Assembly (NCBI GenBank): GCA_035544515.1
Contig: DATKEG010000065.1
Location: 1-13,728, forward strand
DNA length: 13,728 bases
Direction of reading: 5' to 3'
Source: DATKEG01 sp035544515
Lineage (GTDB): Bacteria; Acidobacteriota; Vicinamibacteria; Fen-336
Made by a program: the position numbers and the translations under genes. This document shows, piece by piece, positions 1-7,447 of the stretch. Numbering within the stretch: the first letter of the stretch is position 1; the number at the start of each line of letters is the position of its first letter. The notes under the pieces are model-generated. The model saw only the letters and a list, made by a program, of their open reading frames with translations, did no database searches and was not told the origin of the DNA.

Positions 1-1
1 C

Positions 2-232
2 GCGCCGCCGGCGGGGACCGCGCCACCCGGGCCGGCCGCGCAGGCGTTGGGCCAGGTCGTGCGCCATCGGTACGGCGCGCAGCTCGCGCCCGCGGACCTC
101 GCCCTGATCGACAAGGCCATCGAGGGAAACCTCCAGGCGGCGGAGCGGCTCAAGAACGCGATGGCGCTGGGCAACGCGGACGAGCCGGTCACGGTCTTCG
201 AGGCGCGCCCGCGCGTCCCCGCCCGTGGCTGA
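2..232 (+). CDS. C-terminal part of a small AtzG/GatC-like amidase partner (5'-truncated)
   Basis: The frame is open from the window edge to a TGA at 230-232, so the gene may start upstream; an internal TTG at 47 is another possible start. The visible part begins with an Ala/Pro-rich stretch, then a predicted helical segment (about residues 20-50 of the fragment), then a tail reading roughly ALGNADEPVTVF. A hydrophobic residue followed by an acidic stretch, EP, VF and a basic/Pro end is the pattern I associate with the small AtzG-like (DUF4089-type) proteins that partner amidases, in the way GatC partners GatA. Its stop overlaps the GTG start of the amidase by 8 bp, which indicates translational coupling and supports a partner role. 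The family call is by resemblance only; the fragment could instead be the end of an unrelated longer protein. Confidence 0.5.
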   Translation, partial: APPAGTAPPGPAAQALGQVVRHRYGAQLAPADLALIDKAIEGNLQAAERLKNAMALGNADEPVTVFEARPRVPARG

Positions 233-1685
233 GCCGGGCGCCGACGTCGTCTTCGCGTCCGTGCGCGAGCTGGGCGTCCTTTTGCGCAAGCGGGAGATCT
301 CCTCCCTGGAGCTGACGCGCGCGTACCTCGATCGGCTGGAGACGATCGGGCCGAAGCTCGGCGCCGTGGCCACGCTCACGCCCGAGCTGGCCCTGGCGCA
401 GGCGAGGAAGGCCGACGAGGAGCTGGCCAACCGCCGCGACCGGGGTCCGCTGCACGGGATACCGTACGGCGCGAAGGACCTCCTGGCCACCCGCGGCATC
501 CCCACGACGTGGGGCGCGGAGCCGCTGCGCGCCCAGGTCTTCGACTACGACGCCACCGCCGTCGAGCGCTTGCGCGAGGCGGGCGCGGTGCTCGTGGCCA
601 AGCTGGCCATGGTCGAGCTGGCCGGGGGCATGGGCTACAACAACCCCGACGCGAGCTGGACCGGTCCCGGGCGCACGCCCTGGAACCCCGATTACTGGAG
701 CGGTGGCTCGTCGAGCGGATCGGGCGCGGCCACCGCGGCGGGCCTGGTCGCGTTCGCCATCGGCTCCGAGACCTCCGGCTCGATCCTCACGCCCGCGACC
801 CTGTGCGGCCTGTCCGGCCTGCGCCCCACGTATGGGCTCGTCTCGCGCCACGGAGCCATGGCGCTGTGCTGGACGCTGGACAAGCTCGGGCCGATGTGCC
901 GCTCGGCCGACGACTGCGGCCTCGTCCTTTCCGCGATCGCCGGACACGACCCGCGCGATCCCACGACGGTCCGGGAGCCCTTCACGTACGCGCCGGCGGA
1001 GCCTGCGCGCGGGAAGTGGCGGATCGGCGTGTTGCGCCACGCGTCCGCGGGAGCGCAGCCCGAGGTCGTGGCCAGCTTCGAGCGATCGCTGGAGGTCCTG
1101 GGGCGGTTCTGCACCCTGGAGAGGGAGGTCGAGTTCCCGGACCTGCCCTGGGGTCCCGCCGTCGGCATCATCGTGGACGCGGAGGGAGCGAGCGCCTTCC
1201 GCGACTTCATCGAGAGCGGCGGCACGCGAAGGCTCCGCGCGGCGGCGGACCGCGTGGGCGCCTACTCCGCGATCATGACCCTGGCCGTCGACTACCTGCA
1301 GGCCATGCGCGCGCGCGTGCCCATGCGCCGCGCGCTCGACGCCCTGCTCTCGCGCTACGACGCCGTGGTGGCGCCGACGCGCACGCGCGTCACCTTCCCC
1401 ATCGGCCACGACTTCGACAAGCCGCCGGGACCCGTGCCCGCGCCCCCTCCGACGCCGGCGCCGGGCACGGCGCGGCCCCCGAGCGCGCCCGCGACGATTC
1501 CCGCGGGCAACCTGGCGGGCCTGCCCGCGGTGTGCGTTCCGAACGGCATCGGCGCCGAGGGCATCCCGACGTCCCTGCAGCTCCTGGGCCGCGCGTTCTC
1601 GGAAGCCACGCTGCTGGCCATCGCGAACCGGTACCAGCAGGCCACGGACTGGCACAAGAGGCGTCCACCGGCCGCGCGGGCCTGA
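225..1685 (+). CDS. Amidase-signature family hydrolase (GatA/AtzE-like)
   Basis: This 486-residue protein has the full amidase-signature fold layout. The catalytic Lys is K84 in GIPYGAKDLL, the Gly/Ser loop GGSSSGSG lies at 160-167 with cis-Ser probably S162, and the nucleophile is probably S186 in SETSGSI. The K-to-S and 24-residue S-to-S spacings match FAAH and peptide amidase. The usual C-terminal segment (AGNLAGLPAV, then GIPTSLQLLG) is at about 428-455. A Pro-rich insert sits at about 399-426. The family hydrolyses amide bonds in the cytoplasm. No gatB is present and the neighbours are not translation genes, so a small-molecule amidase is more likely than a tRNA amidotransferase subunit. 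The GTG start at 225 is chosen because the conserved N-terminus begins just after it and it overlaps the upstream stop. Substrate cannot be told from sequence. Confidence 0.9.
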   Translation: MAEPGADVVFASVRELGVLLRKREISSLELTRAYLDRLETIGPKLGAVATLTPELALAQARKADEELANRRDRGPLHGIPYGAKDLLATRGIPTTWGAEPLRAQVFDYDATAVERLREAGAVLVAKLAMVELAGGMGYNNPDASWTGPGRTPWNPDYWSGGSSSGSGAATAAGLVAFAIGSETSGSILTPATLCGLSGLRPTYGLVSRHGAMALCWTLDKLGPMCRSADDCGLVLSAIAGHDPRDPTTVREPFTYAPAEPARGKWRIGVLRHASAGAQPEVVASFERSLEVLGRFCTLEREVEFPDLPWGPAVGIIVDAEGASAFRDFIESGGTRRLRAAADRVGAYSAIMTLAVDYLQAMRARVPMRRALDALLSRYDAVVAPTRTRVTFPIGHDFDKPPGPVPAPPPTPAPGTARPPSAPATIPAGNLAGLPAVCVPNGIGAEGIPTSLQLLGRAFSEATLLAIANRYQQATDWHKRRPPAARA

Positions 1686-1690
1686 ACCCG

Positions 1691-3877
1691 ATGTCCTGGA
1701 AACCCGCGCTCTGGGCCTCGGCCGTGCCCCGCCATCCCGGCAAGCGCAAGCCGAACCACTATGCCGAGATGGCCGCCGCGGCCTGGCGCAACCGCGACCA
1801 GCTCCCGTACGCCTGGCGGATCCTCCGCCGCGGCGTGTGCGACGGGTGCGCGCTGGGGACGGCCGGGTTGCGCGACTGGACGCTGGAGGGCGTGCACCTG
1901 TGCATGGTCCGGCTGGAGCTGATGCGCCTCAACACGGCGCCCCCGCTCGACCCGGGCCTGCTCCAGGACGTTTCACGCGTGGCCGGGCTGCGCTCGGCCG
2001 ACCTGCGGGCGCTGGGCCGCCTGCCCGAGCCGATGATCCGGAGGGCGGGGGAGAAGGGCTTCCGGGTCGTCTCCTGGGACGAGGCGTACGAGGCGGCCGC
2101 CTCCGCCATCGCGCGGACGCGCCCGGAGCGCTTCGCCGCCTACCTCACCTCGCGCGGCATCCTGAACGAGCACTACTACGCCGCGCAGAAGGCCGTGCGC
2201 GCGATGGGCTCGAGCAACGTGGACAACTCGGCGCGCCTGTGCCACGCCGCCTCCACCGTGGCCATGAAGCGGAGCCTGGGCCACGGCGCATCCACCTGCT
2301 CGTACGCCGACTGGATCGGCAGCGACCTCATCGTGTTCTTCGGCTCGAACACGCCGAACAACCAGCCGGTCACCATGAAATACCTCTACCATGCCCGCCG
2401 CGGCGGGACGAAGGTGGCGGTCGTGAACCCCTACTTCGAGCCGGGGCTGGAGAGCTACTGGGTCCCCTCGGTGGTCGAGTCGGCGCTGTTCGGCACGCGG
2501 TTCGCGGACGAGTGGTTCCCCGTGGACACGGGCGGCGACCTGGCCTTCCTCGCCGGCGTGTTCAAGGTCCTGCTGGCCGAAGGCTGGATGGACCGGGCCT
2601 TCGTCGCCGAGCGCACGGCCGGCCTCCCGGAGGCCCGCGCGGCGGTCGAGGCCCAGGACTTCGCCCGGCTCGAGCGGGAGAGCGGGACGACGCGGCAGGA
2701 GATGGCGCGCTTCGCCCGGATGCTGGCCGAGGCCCGCCGCGGCATCTTCGTCTGGTCCATGGGGCTCACGCAGCACGCGCACGGGGTGGCGACGGTCCAG
2801 GCCCTGGTCAACGTCGCGCTGGCCCGCGGCTGGGTGGGCCGCGCGAAGTCCGGGCTCATGCCGATCCGCGGGCATTCCGGCGTGCAGGGCGGAGCGGAGG
2901 TCGGCTGCGCGCCGGGGCTGGAGGTGGAGCCGCGCCGGACCTTCACGCGGGTCTGGGGATTCCCCGTCCCGCCGGACGACGGGCTCACCGCCGCCGAGAT
3001 GGTGGACGCCGCGTATCGCGGCCGGCTCGACGTCTTCTGGACGGTGGGCGGGAACTTCCTGGAGACGCTGCCCGACCCGCCCGCGGTGGCGCGCGCGCTC
3101 GGCGCGGTGGGCACGCGCATCCACCAGGACATCGTGCTGGGCTCGATGATGCTGCTGCCGCCGCGCGAGACCGTCGTCCTCTTCCCGGCCACCACCCGTT
3201 ACGAGTCGCCCGGCGGAGGCACGGAGACCTCCACCGAGCGCCGCATCATCTTCTCTCCCGAGATCCCCGGCCGCCGGATCGGCTCCGCGAAGCCGGAATG
3301 GGAGGTCTTCGGCGAGGTGGCGGCCCGGGTCAGGCCGGAGCGCGCGGCCGCCGTCCGCTTCGCGTCCTCGCAGGCGATCCGCGACGAGATCGCGCGGGCG
3401 GTGCCGCTCTACGCCGGCCTCGAGCGCCTGCGGAAGGAGGGCGACCAGTGGCAGTGGGGCGGGCCCCTCCTCTACGAGGACGGCGTGTTCGCGACGCCGG
3501 ACGGCAAGGCGCACTTCACCGCCATCGCGTCGTCCGAGAGGCGTGCGCGCGACGGAGCCTTCTACGTCTCCACGCGGCGCGGAAAGCAGTTCAACTCGAT
3601 GGTGCAGCGCGAGCGCGACCCGCTGACCGGGGCGAAGCGGGACGACGTGCTCGTCTCGCCGGAGGACGCGGAGCGGCTCGGCCTCGAGGACGGAGATGCC
3701 GTCCGCCTGCGCTCGGGGGTGGGGACGTTCACCGGCCGCGCGCGCCTCGACCGCATCAAGGCGGGCAACCTGGAGGTGCACTGGCCGGAGGGCAACTGCC
3801 TGCTCTCACGCGAGGAGATCGACCTCCTCTCGCGCGAGCCGGACTACAACGCCGTGGTGACCCTGGAGAAGGCCTGA
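1691..3877 (+). CDS. FdhF/YdeP-family molybdopterin oxidoreductase
   Basis: This 728-residue cytoplasmic-type protein (no Tat signal) resembles formate dehydrogenase H and the YdeP group. The N-terminus has C50-x2-C53 and C71 (GVCDGCALG ... GVHLC), only three of the four Cys that hold the 4Fe-4S cluster in FdhH. The motif SARLCHAAS puts C184-H185 where FdhH has selenocysteine-His, so Cys is the likely Mo ligand. The C-terminal molybdopterin-dinucleotide domain (about 620-725) contains the family motif RGKQFNSMV. Related proteins have unknown substrates; TIGR01701-type members are oxidoreductase alpha subunits. The ATG at 1691 lies 5 bp after the amidase stop and matches where the family's conserved N-terminus begins, although no strong ribosome site is visible, which suggests coupling to the amidase. 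The open frame extends upstream to 509 but that part is antisense-like shadow of the amidase. Confidence 0.88.
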   Translation: MSWKPALWASAVPRHPGKRKPNHYAEMAAAAWRNRDQLPYAWRILRRGVCDGCALGTAGLRDWTLEGVHLCMVRLELMRLNTAPPLDPGLLQDVSRVAGLRSADLRALGRLPEPMIRRAGEKGFRVVSWDEAYEAAASAIARTRPERFAAYLTSRGILNEHYYAAQKAVRAMGSSNVDNSARLCHAASTVAMKRSLGHGASTCSYADWIGSDLIVFFGSNTPNNQPVTMKYLYHARRGGTKVAVVNPYFEPGLESYWVPSVVESALFGTRFADEWFPVDTGGDLAFLAGVFKVLLAEGWMDRAFVAERTAGLPEARAAVEAQDFARLERESGTTRQEMARFARMLAEARRGIFVWSMGLTQHAHGVATVQALVNVALARGWVGRAKSGLMPIRGHSGVQGGAEVGCAPGLEVEPRRTFTRVWGFPVPPDDGLTAAEMVDAAYRGRLDVFWTVGGNFLETLPDPPAVARALGAVGTRIHQDIVLGSMMLLPPRETVVLFPATTRYESPGGGTETSTERRIIFSPEIPGRRIGSAKPEWEVFGEVAARVRPERAAAVRFASSQAIRDEIARAVPLYAGLERLRKEGDQWQWGGPLLYEDGVFATPDGKAHFTAIASSERRARDGAFYVSTRRGKQFNSMVQRERDPLTGAKRDDVLVSPEDAERLGLEDGDAVRLRSGVGTFTGRARLDRIKAGNLEVHWPEGNCLLSREEIDLLSREPDYNAVVTLEKA

Positions 3878-3885
3878 GGAATAAT
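3857..3885 (+). promoter_or_regulatory. Candidate sigma-70-type promoter for the DinB gene
   Basis: GTGACC at 3857-3862 (4 of 6 to TTGACA) and AATAAT at 3880-3885 (5 of 6 to TATAAT) are separated by 17 bp. The AT-rich hexamer stands out in this GC-rich DNA. Transcription would start near 3892, about 24 nt before the ATG at 3916, with a strong AAGGAGG ribosome site at 3904-3910 between. The -35 lies inside the end of the oxidoreductase gene. This is a by-eye match. Confidence 0.4.
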
Positions 3886-3915
3886 CGGGCACGTCGGGGG
3901 CGAAGGAGGGCGGAC

Positions 3916-4407
3916 ATGACCACGGCCACGGACGGCTCCTACCGGGATCGCATCCTCGGGCTCCTCGGGGAGCGCAACCCCGTCCTCAGCCTGCCCGCGA
4001 CCGCGGCCCGGGTGGAGGCCCTGGCGCGTCGCCTGGGCGAAGCGGGGCTGGCGAGGAGCTACGGCCCCGGCAAATGGACGGGCAAGCAGATCCTGGCGCA
4101 CCTGGCCGACGCCGAAGTGGCGATCGGCTTCCGCGTTCGCCAGGTGCTCGCGCAGGACGACCACCACATCCAGCCCTTCGACGAGGCCTCCTGGGCGCGG
4201 CGGTACGAGGACGTGGACCACGAGGCGGCGCTGGCGTCGTTCCTGGCCGTGCGGCGCTGGAACCTGTCGCTCCTCCGGACGCTGGGGCCCGCCGAGCTCG
4301 ATCGCGAAGCGTTCCATCCCGAGCGCGGAGCGGAGACGCTGGGCACGATCGTGCGCCTGCTCGCCGGCCACGACTTCAACCACCTGGCCCAGCTCGAGCG
4401 GCTCTGA
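3916..4407 (+). CDS. DinB-fold (DinB/YfiT-like) putative metal-dependent protein
   Basis: This 163-residue protein is the usual length for the DinB/YfiT four-helix family. The histidine triad that binds a divalent metal in this family is visible: H62 in the helix GKQILAHLADAE, then H152 and H156 in GHDFNHLAQLERL at the C-terminus. The first helix motif GPGKWT before the first His is also typical. Family members include thiol-S-transferases that use bacillithiol, mycothiol or glutathione, and many uncharacterised stress proteins; nothing here identifies the thiol or substrate. The start is ATG 3916 with an AAGGAGG ribosome site. It follows the oxidoreductase after 38 bp and could share its transcript or use its own promoter. 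It converges with the cyclase gene downstream, leaving only 15 bp between stops. Confidence 0.85.
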   Translation: MTTATDGSYRDRILGLLGERNPVLSLPATAARVEALARRLGEAGLARSYGPGKWTGKQILAHLADAEVAIGFRVRQVLAQDDHHIQPFDEASWARRYEDVDHEAALASFLAVRRWNLSLLRTLGPAELDREAFHPERGAETLGTIVRLLAGHDFNHLAQLERL

Positions 4408-4422
4408 AGGCCGGCGGCGCGG

Positions 4423-5589
4423 CTACCAGGAGCGGGCGGCGCGGCCGTCGGCCGGGACGATCCGCCGGAGAGCGGCTCTCTCGCCCACCAGGCGCACGCC
4501 GACGTCGTAGCGGCTCGCCGGCGACGTGGTCGCGGGCGTGACGCGCACGACCTCGCCGCGCAGGCTCAGCGCGGGCGCGCCGGGCGGGCGCATGGTGAGG
4601 CCGACCTGGCTGCCCAGAGGCAGCGCCTGGCGCAGGCTCACCAAAAGGCCGTCCTCGGACACGTTGCACAGCACCGCCCGGCGGGCGCGGGCCCCCGCCG
4701 GCGCGATGGTCAGCGGCTGGCGGATGGGCACGCGTCGATGGTGCCGCCTCTCTCGTCCCACGAGCGTGACGCGGTTCTTGCCGTCGGCCTTGGCCCGGTA
4801 GAGCGCCTCGTCCGCCCGTCGGATGAGCTCCTCGGCAGTGCCCGCGTCCTCGGGATAGCCGGCCACGCCGGCCGAGAGCGTGACCGCCGGACCGCTCCGC
4901 CGCCGGCCGAAATCCGCGGCGACGCGGCGGCGGATGCGGTCGGCCACCACCGCGGCGCCCGTACGCGAGGTCTCCGGCAGGATGATCGCGAACTCCTCGC
5001 CCCCGTAACGGGCCGCGATGTCGATCTCGCGCAGGCTCTCCCCGAGGAGCGCGGCGGCCCGGACGAGCACCCGGTCGCCCTCGAGGTGGCCTCGCGTGTC
5101 GTTGATGTTCTTGAAGTCGTCGAGGTCCACCATGACCAGCGACAGGAGCAGGTCGTGGCGGCGCGCGCGCAGGATCTCGCGCCTGAGGGCCTGCAGGAAG
5201 AAGCCGTGGTTGTAGAGCCCGGTGAGCGCGTCGGTGGCCGCCGACCGCGCGGTGCGTTCGAAGGCCGAGATCTCGATGACCTTGGGGTTCTTCAGCTCGT
5301 GGTTGACGTTGACGAAGTAGTCGAGGATGGCCACCCGCAGGCCCACGTCGCGCCCCAGGACCGTGCGCAGCGCCTGGCGATGTGCGCGGATCCGCCGCCA
5401 GTGCCGCTGGGCCCGGGGCTCGGAGAAGTCGAGGTGGGTGAGGATCGAGAGGACCGACGAATACAGCGGCTGGCCGTCCCCGCCTCTCCGATCGAAGTCG
5501 TCGAGGAGCCCTTCTTCGCGGGCGGGTTCCGCCTCGAGGAGCTGGAGCAGCGACTGGCGGAATCCCACGTCCTTGGCGGGCACCTTCAC
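4423..5589 (-). CDS. Diguanylate cyclase with C-terminal PilZ domain
   Basis: This predicted 388-residue cytoplasmic protein makes c-di-GMP from two GTP. Residues 1-110 form an uncharacterised helical domain ending in LDYFVNVNHELKNPKV. The GGDEF domain (about 118-277) has GGEEF at 196-200, metal-binding D155, guanine-binding N163 and D172, and an intact inhibitory site R187-x2-D190 placed five residues before GGEEF. A PilZ domain follows (about 280-375): an Arg cluster at 279-286 supplies RxxxR, and N309-x-S311-x2-G314 replaces the usual DxSxxG. Enzyme and c-di-GMP receptor are thus on one chain. I start at GTG 5589 because an AGGGGA ribosome-like site lies 5 nt upstream and the protein becomes family-like there. 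A longer reading from ATG 5769 would run antisense through the next gene and adds only Arg-rich sequence. Confidence 0.9.
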   Translation of the reverse strand: MKVPAKDVGFRQSLLQLLEAEPAREEGLLDDFDRRGGDGQPLYSSVLSILTHLDFSEPRAQRHWRRIRAHRQALRTVLGRDVGLRVAILDYFVNVNHELKNPKVIEISAFERTARSAATDALTGLYNHGFFLQALRREILRARRHDLLLSLVMVDLDDFKNINDTRGHLEGDRVLVRAAALLGESLREIDIAARYGGEEFAIILPETSRTGAAVVADRIRRRVAADFGRRRSGPAVTLSAGVAGYPEDAGTAEELIRRADEALYRAKADGKNRVTLVGRERRHHRRVPIRQPLTIAPAGARARRAVLCNVSEDGLLVSLRQALPLGSQVGLTMRPPGAPALSLRGEVVRVTPATTSPASRYDVGVRLVGERAALRRIVPADGRAARSW

Positions 5590-5675
5590 CTGTTCCCCTA
5601 TCGTGTGAGCCGTCGGCTTGCGAGGAACGAAGAGGTTATGATACCGCCAGGATCGTTGTCCAGCCAGGAATGCCC
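5590..5675. promoter_or_regulatory. Divergent intergenic region with -10-like hexamers
   Basis: These 86 bp separate the cyclase (minus) from the DUF4412-like gene (plus). The one AT-rich spot is TTATGATA at 5636-5643. It reads as TATGAT (5 of 6 to the -10 consensus) on the plus strand and TATCAT on the minus strand. The best -35 partners, TTGCGA at 5618 (plus) and TGGACA on the minus strand, are only 13 bp away, which is too short for a standard promoter. A promoter must exist hereabouts, but I cannot place it firmly. Confidence 0.3.
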
Positions 5676-6383
5676 ATGCTCCCGACCATCGCCGCCGTCG
5701 TGGCGCTCGCCGCCGCGTTGCCCGCGGGCCCGCCGGGAGACGTGTACTTCGAGCAGACCGTCGTGTCATCCACCGACGGCCGGCCGACCGGCCCCGGCGT
5801 GTCGTCGCGGGTGTGGCACGCCGCGGGCGGACGCATGCGCATGGAGGCCGGCGGAGGCGAGGACGGAGCCGCCCTCATCCTGCGCCTGGCCGAGGGAAAG
5901 GCCTGGCGTCTCGACCCCGAGCGCCAGATCGCGACGGTGCTCGACGTGGCGCGGCTGCGCGAGCGCTCGCGCATGGACCTCGGCCTGGCCGGCCAGCTCA
6001 TGGGCGTGGAGGAGACGCCGCGCCTCTCCGAGCTGCGCGAGCCGAAGGTGGTCGCCGGCTTCAGGTGCACGGGCTTCCGGCTGCGGGCGGGAGCGGCGGT
6101 CATGGACCTGTACCTCACGCGCGAGCTTCCGCTGGGCATGGAGGCCTTCGCCGACTTCCTGGAGTGGTCGGGGGCGAGCGAGGCGCTCGGTCCGCTCCTG
6201 CAGGAGATCCGCGCCCTGCGGGGCTTCCCCCTGCAGACGCGCTCGCGCGTGAGCGTGCTGGGCGAGGTGCACGAGACCGTGTCCACGGTCACGCGCGTCC
6301 GGCTCGGCGCGCCGCCACCGGGCCTGTTCGAGCCGCCACCGGGCTACCGGGTCGTGGTCGAGGCACCCGCCGCCGGGGAATGA
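5676..6383 (+). CDS. Exported DUF4412-like protein
   Basis: This 235-residue protein begins with a short hydrophobic export signal (residues 1-17, MLPTIAAVVALAAALPAG) and then a beta-rich body. Signs of the DUF4412/LolA-like fold are a first strand DVYFEQTVV, a central VAGFRCTGFRL in which a single Cys follows a Gly-aromatic pair (C131), and an end reading GLFEPPPGYRVV, close to the 'lFevPxGY' ending typical of DUF4412. Proteins of this kind lie in the periplasm or outer membrane and may bind hydrophobic ligands; no function is established. ATG 5676 is preferred over ATG 5670 because AGGA at 5666-5669 is 6 nt from 5676 but directly abuts 5670. The gene lies 10 bp before the next one, so the two probably share a transcript. 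Confidence 0.65.
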   Translation: MLPTIAAVVALAAALPAGPPGDVYFEQTVVSSTDGRPTGPGVSSRVWHAAGGRMRMEAGGGEDGAALILRLAEGKAWRLDPERQIATVLDVARLRERSRMDLGLAGQLMGVEETPRLSELREPKVVAGFRCTGFRLRAGAAVMDLYLTRELPLGMEAFADFLEWSGASEALGPLLQEIRALRGFPLQTRSRVSVLGEVHETVSTVTRVRLGAPPPGLFEPPPGYRVVVEAPAAGE

Positions 6384-6393
6384 GGAGCAGACA

Positions 6394-6735
6394 ATGGGCA
6401 TCATCCTGGCCATCGTGTTCAATGCCGTCGGCCTCTGGGCGACCACGTTCGTGCCGGGCATCGCGTTCCGGGGCAGCCTGCTGACGCTCGTGATGGGAGG
6501 GGCCATCCTGGGGCTCTTCAACCTCGTGGTCCGGCCCCTGGCCCTGCTGATCTCCCTGCCCCTGCTGATCGTGACGCTGGGCCTGTTCTACTTCGTGCTG
6601 AACGGGATCCTGCTCTGGCTCGTCTCGCTGCTCATCCCGGGCTACGCGGTGGGGGGGCTCGTCCCCGGTATCCTGGGCGCGCTCGTCCTGACGCTCGTCA
6701 ACTGGATCCTGGGAGCGCTGTTCGGGCGCCAGTGA
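6394..6735 (+). CDS. Phage-holin-4_2-family small membrane protein
   Basis: The 113-residue product is almost entirely hydrophobic, with about four membrane helices (roughly 3-22, 27-47, 51-77 and 85-108) and very short loops. The sequence NLVVRPLALLISLPL in the second-to-third helix region and the Gly-rich final helix GGLVPGILGALVLTLVNWILG are typical of the PF04020 family (DUF360, 'phage holin family 4 superfamily II'). Despite the name, chromosomal members are widespread in bacteria with no prophage nearby, and nothing around this gene is phage-like. The role is unknown. The start ATG 6394 has GAGGAG at 6382-6387, overlapping the stop of the DUF4412-like gene, so translation is probably coupled. 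Confidence 0.85.
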   Translation: MGIILAIVFNAVGLWATTFVPGIAFRGSLLTLVMGGAILGLFNLVVRPLALLISLPLLIVTLGLFYFVLNGILLWLVSLLIPGYAVGGLVPGILGALVLTLVNWILGALFGRQ

Positions 6736-6768
6736 CGAAACCCCTGGCCACTTCAAGGGCGAGGGACG

Positions 6769-7353
6769 TCAGGGAAAGAGGGAAGAGGCCGCCCAGCCGT
6801 TCCCGGCGCGCTCGTAGACGGTGCGGTGATGCAACCGGTGCTCGCCCGCCTGCCAGTGCTCGATCCGCGAGGGCACCAGCCGGTAGCCGCCCCAGAACGG
6901 CGGGCGCGGCACCGAGCCGGGGAACCGCGCGTCCGCTTCCGCGTAGCGGGCGCCGAGCTCGTCACGCGAGGCGAGCGGCTCGCTTTGCCTCGAGGCCCAG
7001 GCCGCGAGCTGGCTTTCGCGCGGCCGTGTCGCGAAATAGGCGTCCGACTCCGCCTGGGTGAGCCGCTCGGTCGGCCCTTCCGCGCGCACCTGTACCCCGA
7101 GCGTGGGCCAGTAGAAACACAGCGCGGCCCGCGGCTCGCCGTGTAGCTCGCGCGCCTTGCGGCTCTCGTAGTTGGTGAAGAAGACGAGGCCGCGCTCGTC
7201 GCTGCCCTTGCACAGGACGATCCGGACGGCGGGGGCGCCCGACGCGCCGACCGTGGCCAGCGCCGCGGCGGTCGCATCCGTTGCCTCCCGGGCGGCGGCG
7301 CGGGCGAACAGCTCACGAAAGAGGTCCAGCGGGTCGGCGAAGGGTGCGGTCAT
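6769..7353 (-). CDS. pdxH: Pyridoxamine/pyridoxine 5'-phosphate oxidase
   Basis: This 194-residue FMN enzyme oxidises pyridoxamine or pyridoxine phosphate to pyridoxal phosphate, the last step of vitamin B6 coenzyme synthesis and salvage. FMN-binding motifs are R44-IVLCK-49 and FFTNYESRK (58-66); SQLAAWAS (114-121) and WGGYRLVP (154-161) are diagnostic. The C-terminal segment ends RLHHR...SSLFP, keeping the active-site R173 and H175 but with His where most members have Asp (RLHDR). The length is close to that of full family members. ATG 7353 begins the usual 'DPLDLFRELFA' N-terminus but has only a weak GGCGG before it. The gene is the last of four on this strand, 94 bp after the membrane cyclase; no clear promoter is seen in that gap, so cotranscription is possible. 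Convergent with the holin-like gene. Confidence 0.92.
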   Translation of the reverse strand: MTAPFADPLDLFRELFARAAAREATDATAAALATVGASGAPAVRIVLCKGSDERGLVFFTNYESRKARELHGEPRAALCFYWPTLGVQVRAEGPTERLTQAESDAYFATRPRESQLAAWASRQSEPLASRDELGARYAEADARFPGSVPRPPFWGGYRLVPSRIEHWQAGEHRLHHRTVYERAGNGWAASSLFP

Positions 7354-7447
7354 CCGCCACGGATGGTACGACAGCCGGGGCCGGATCCGCCGGGCGCTCG
7401 GCCTCCTTCACCGACGCCGACGTGGGGGCCGCGGCGTACCCGACCGC

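Noticed and set aside
189..1655. Long open frame on the minus strand opposite the amidase
   Set aside because: Arg/Ala/Gly-rich translation with no family features; a GC-rich antisense shadow of a clearly recognisable gene.
225..1685. GatA of the Glu-tRNA(Gln) amidotransferase
   Set aside because: No gatB, the small partner is AtzG-like rather than clear GatC, and the C-terminal half has the small-molecule amidase style.
509..1690. Upstream extension of the oxidoreductase reading frame through the amidase
   Set aside because: The translation is low-complexity Arg/Ala/His-rich and overlaps the amidase; the family N-terminus starts at the ATG at 1691.
5590..5769. Longer N-terminus of the PilZ cyclase from ATG 5769
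   Set aside because: Adds Arg/Pro-rich sequence antisense to the DUF4412-like gene; GTG 5589 has a ribosome site and starts the plausible domain.
6394..6735. Prophage remnant suggested by the holin family name
   Set aside because: No lysin, integrase, capsid or attachment-site signs nearby; the family is common on chromosomes.
6736..6768. Bidirectional terminator between the holin-like gene and pdxH
   Set aside because: Only a 4-bp CCCT/AGGG stem with a long loop and no U-tract; not enough to call.
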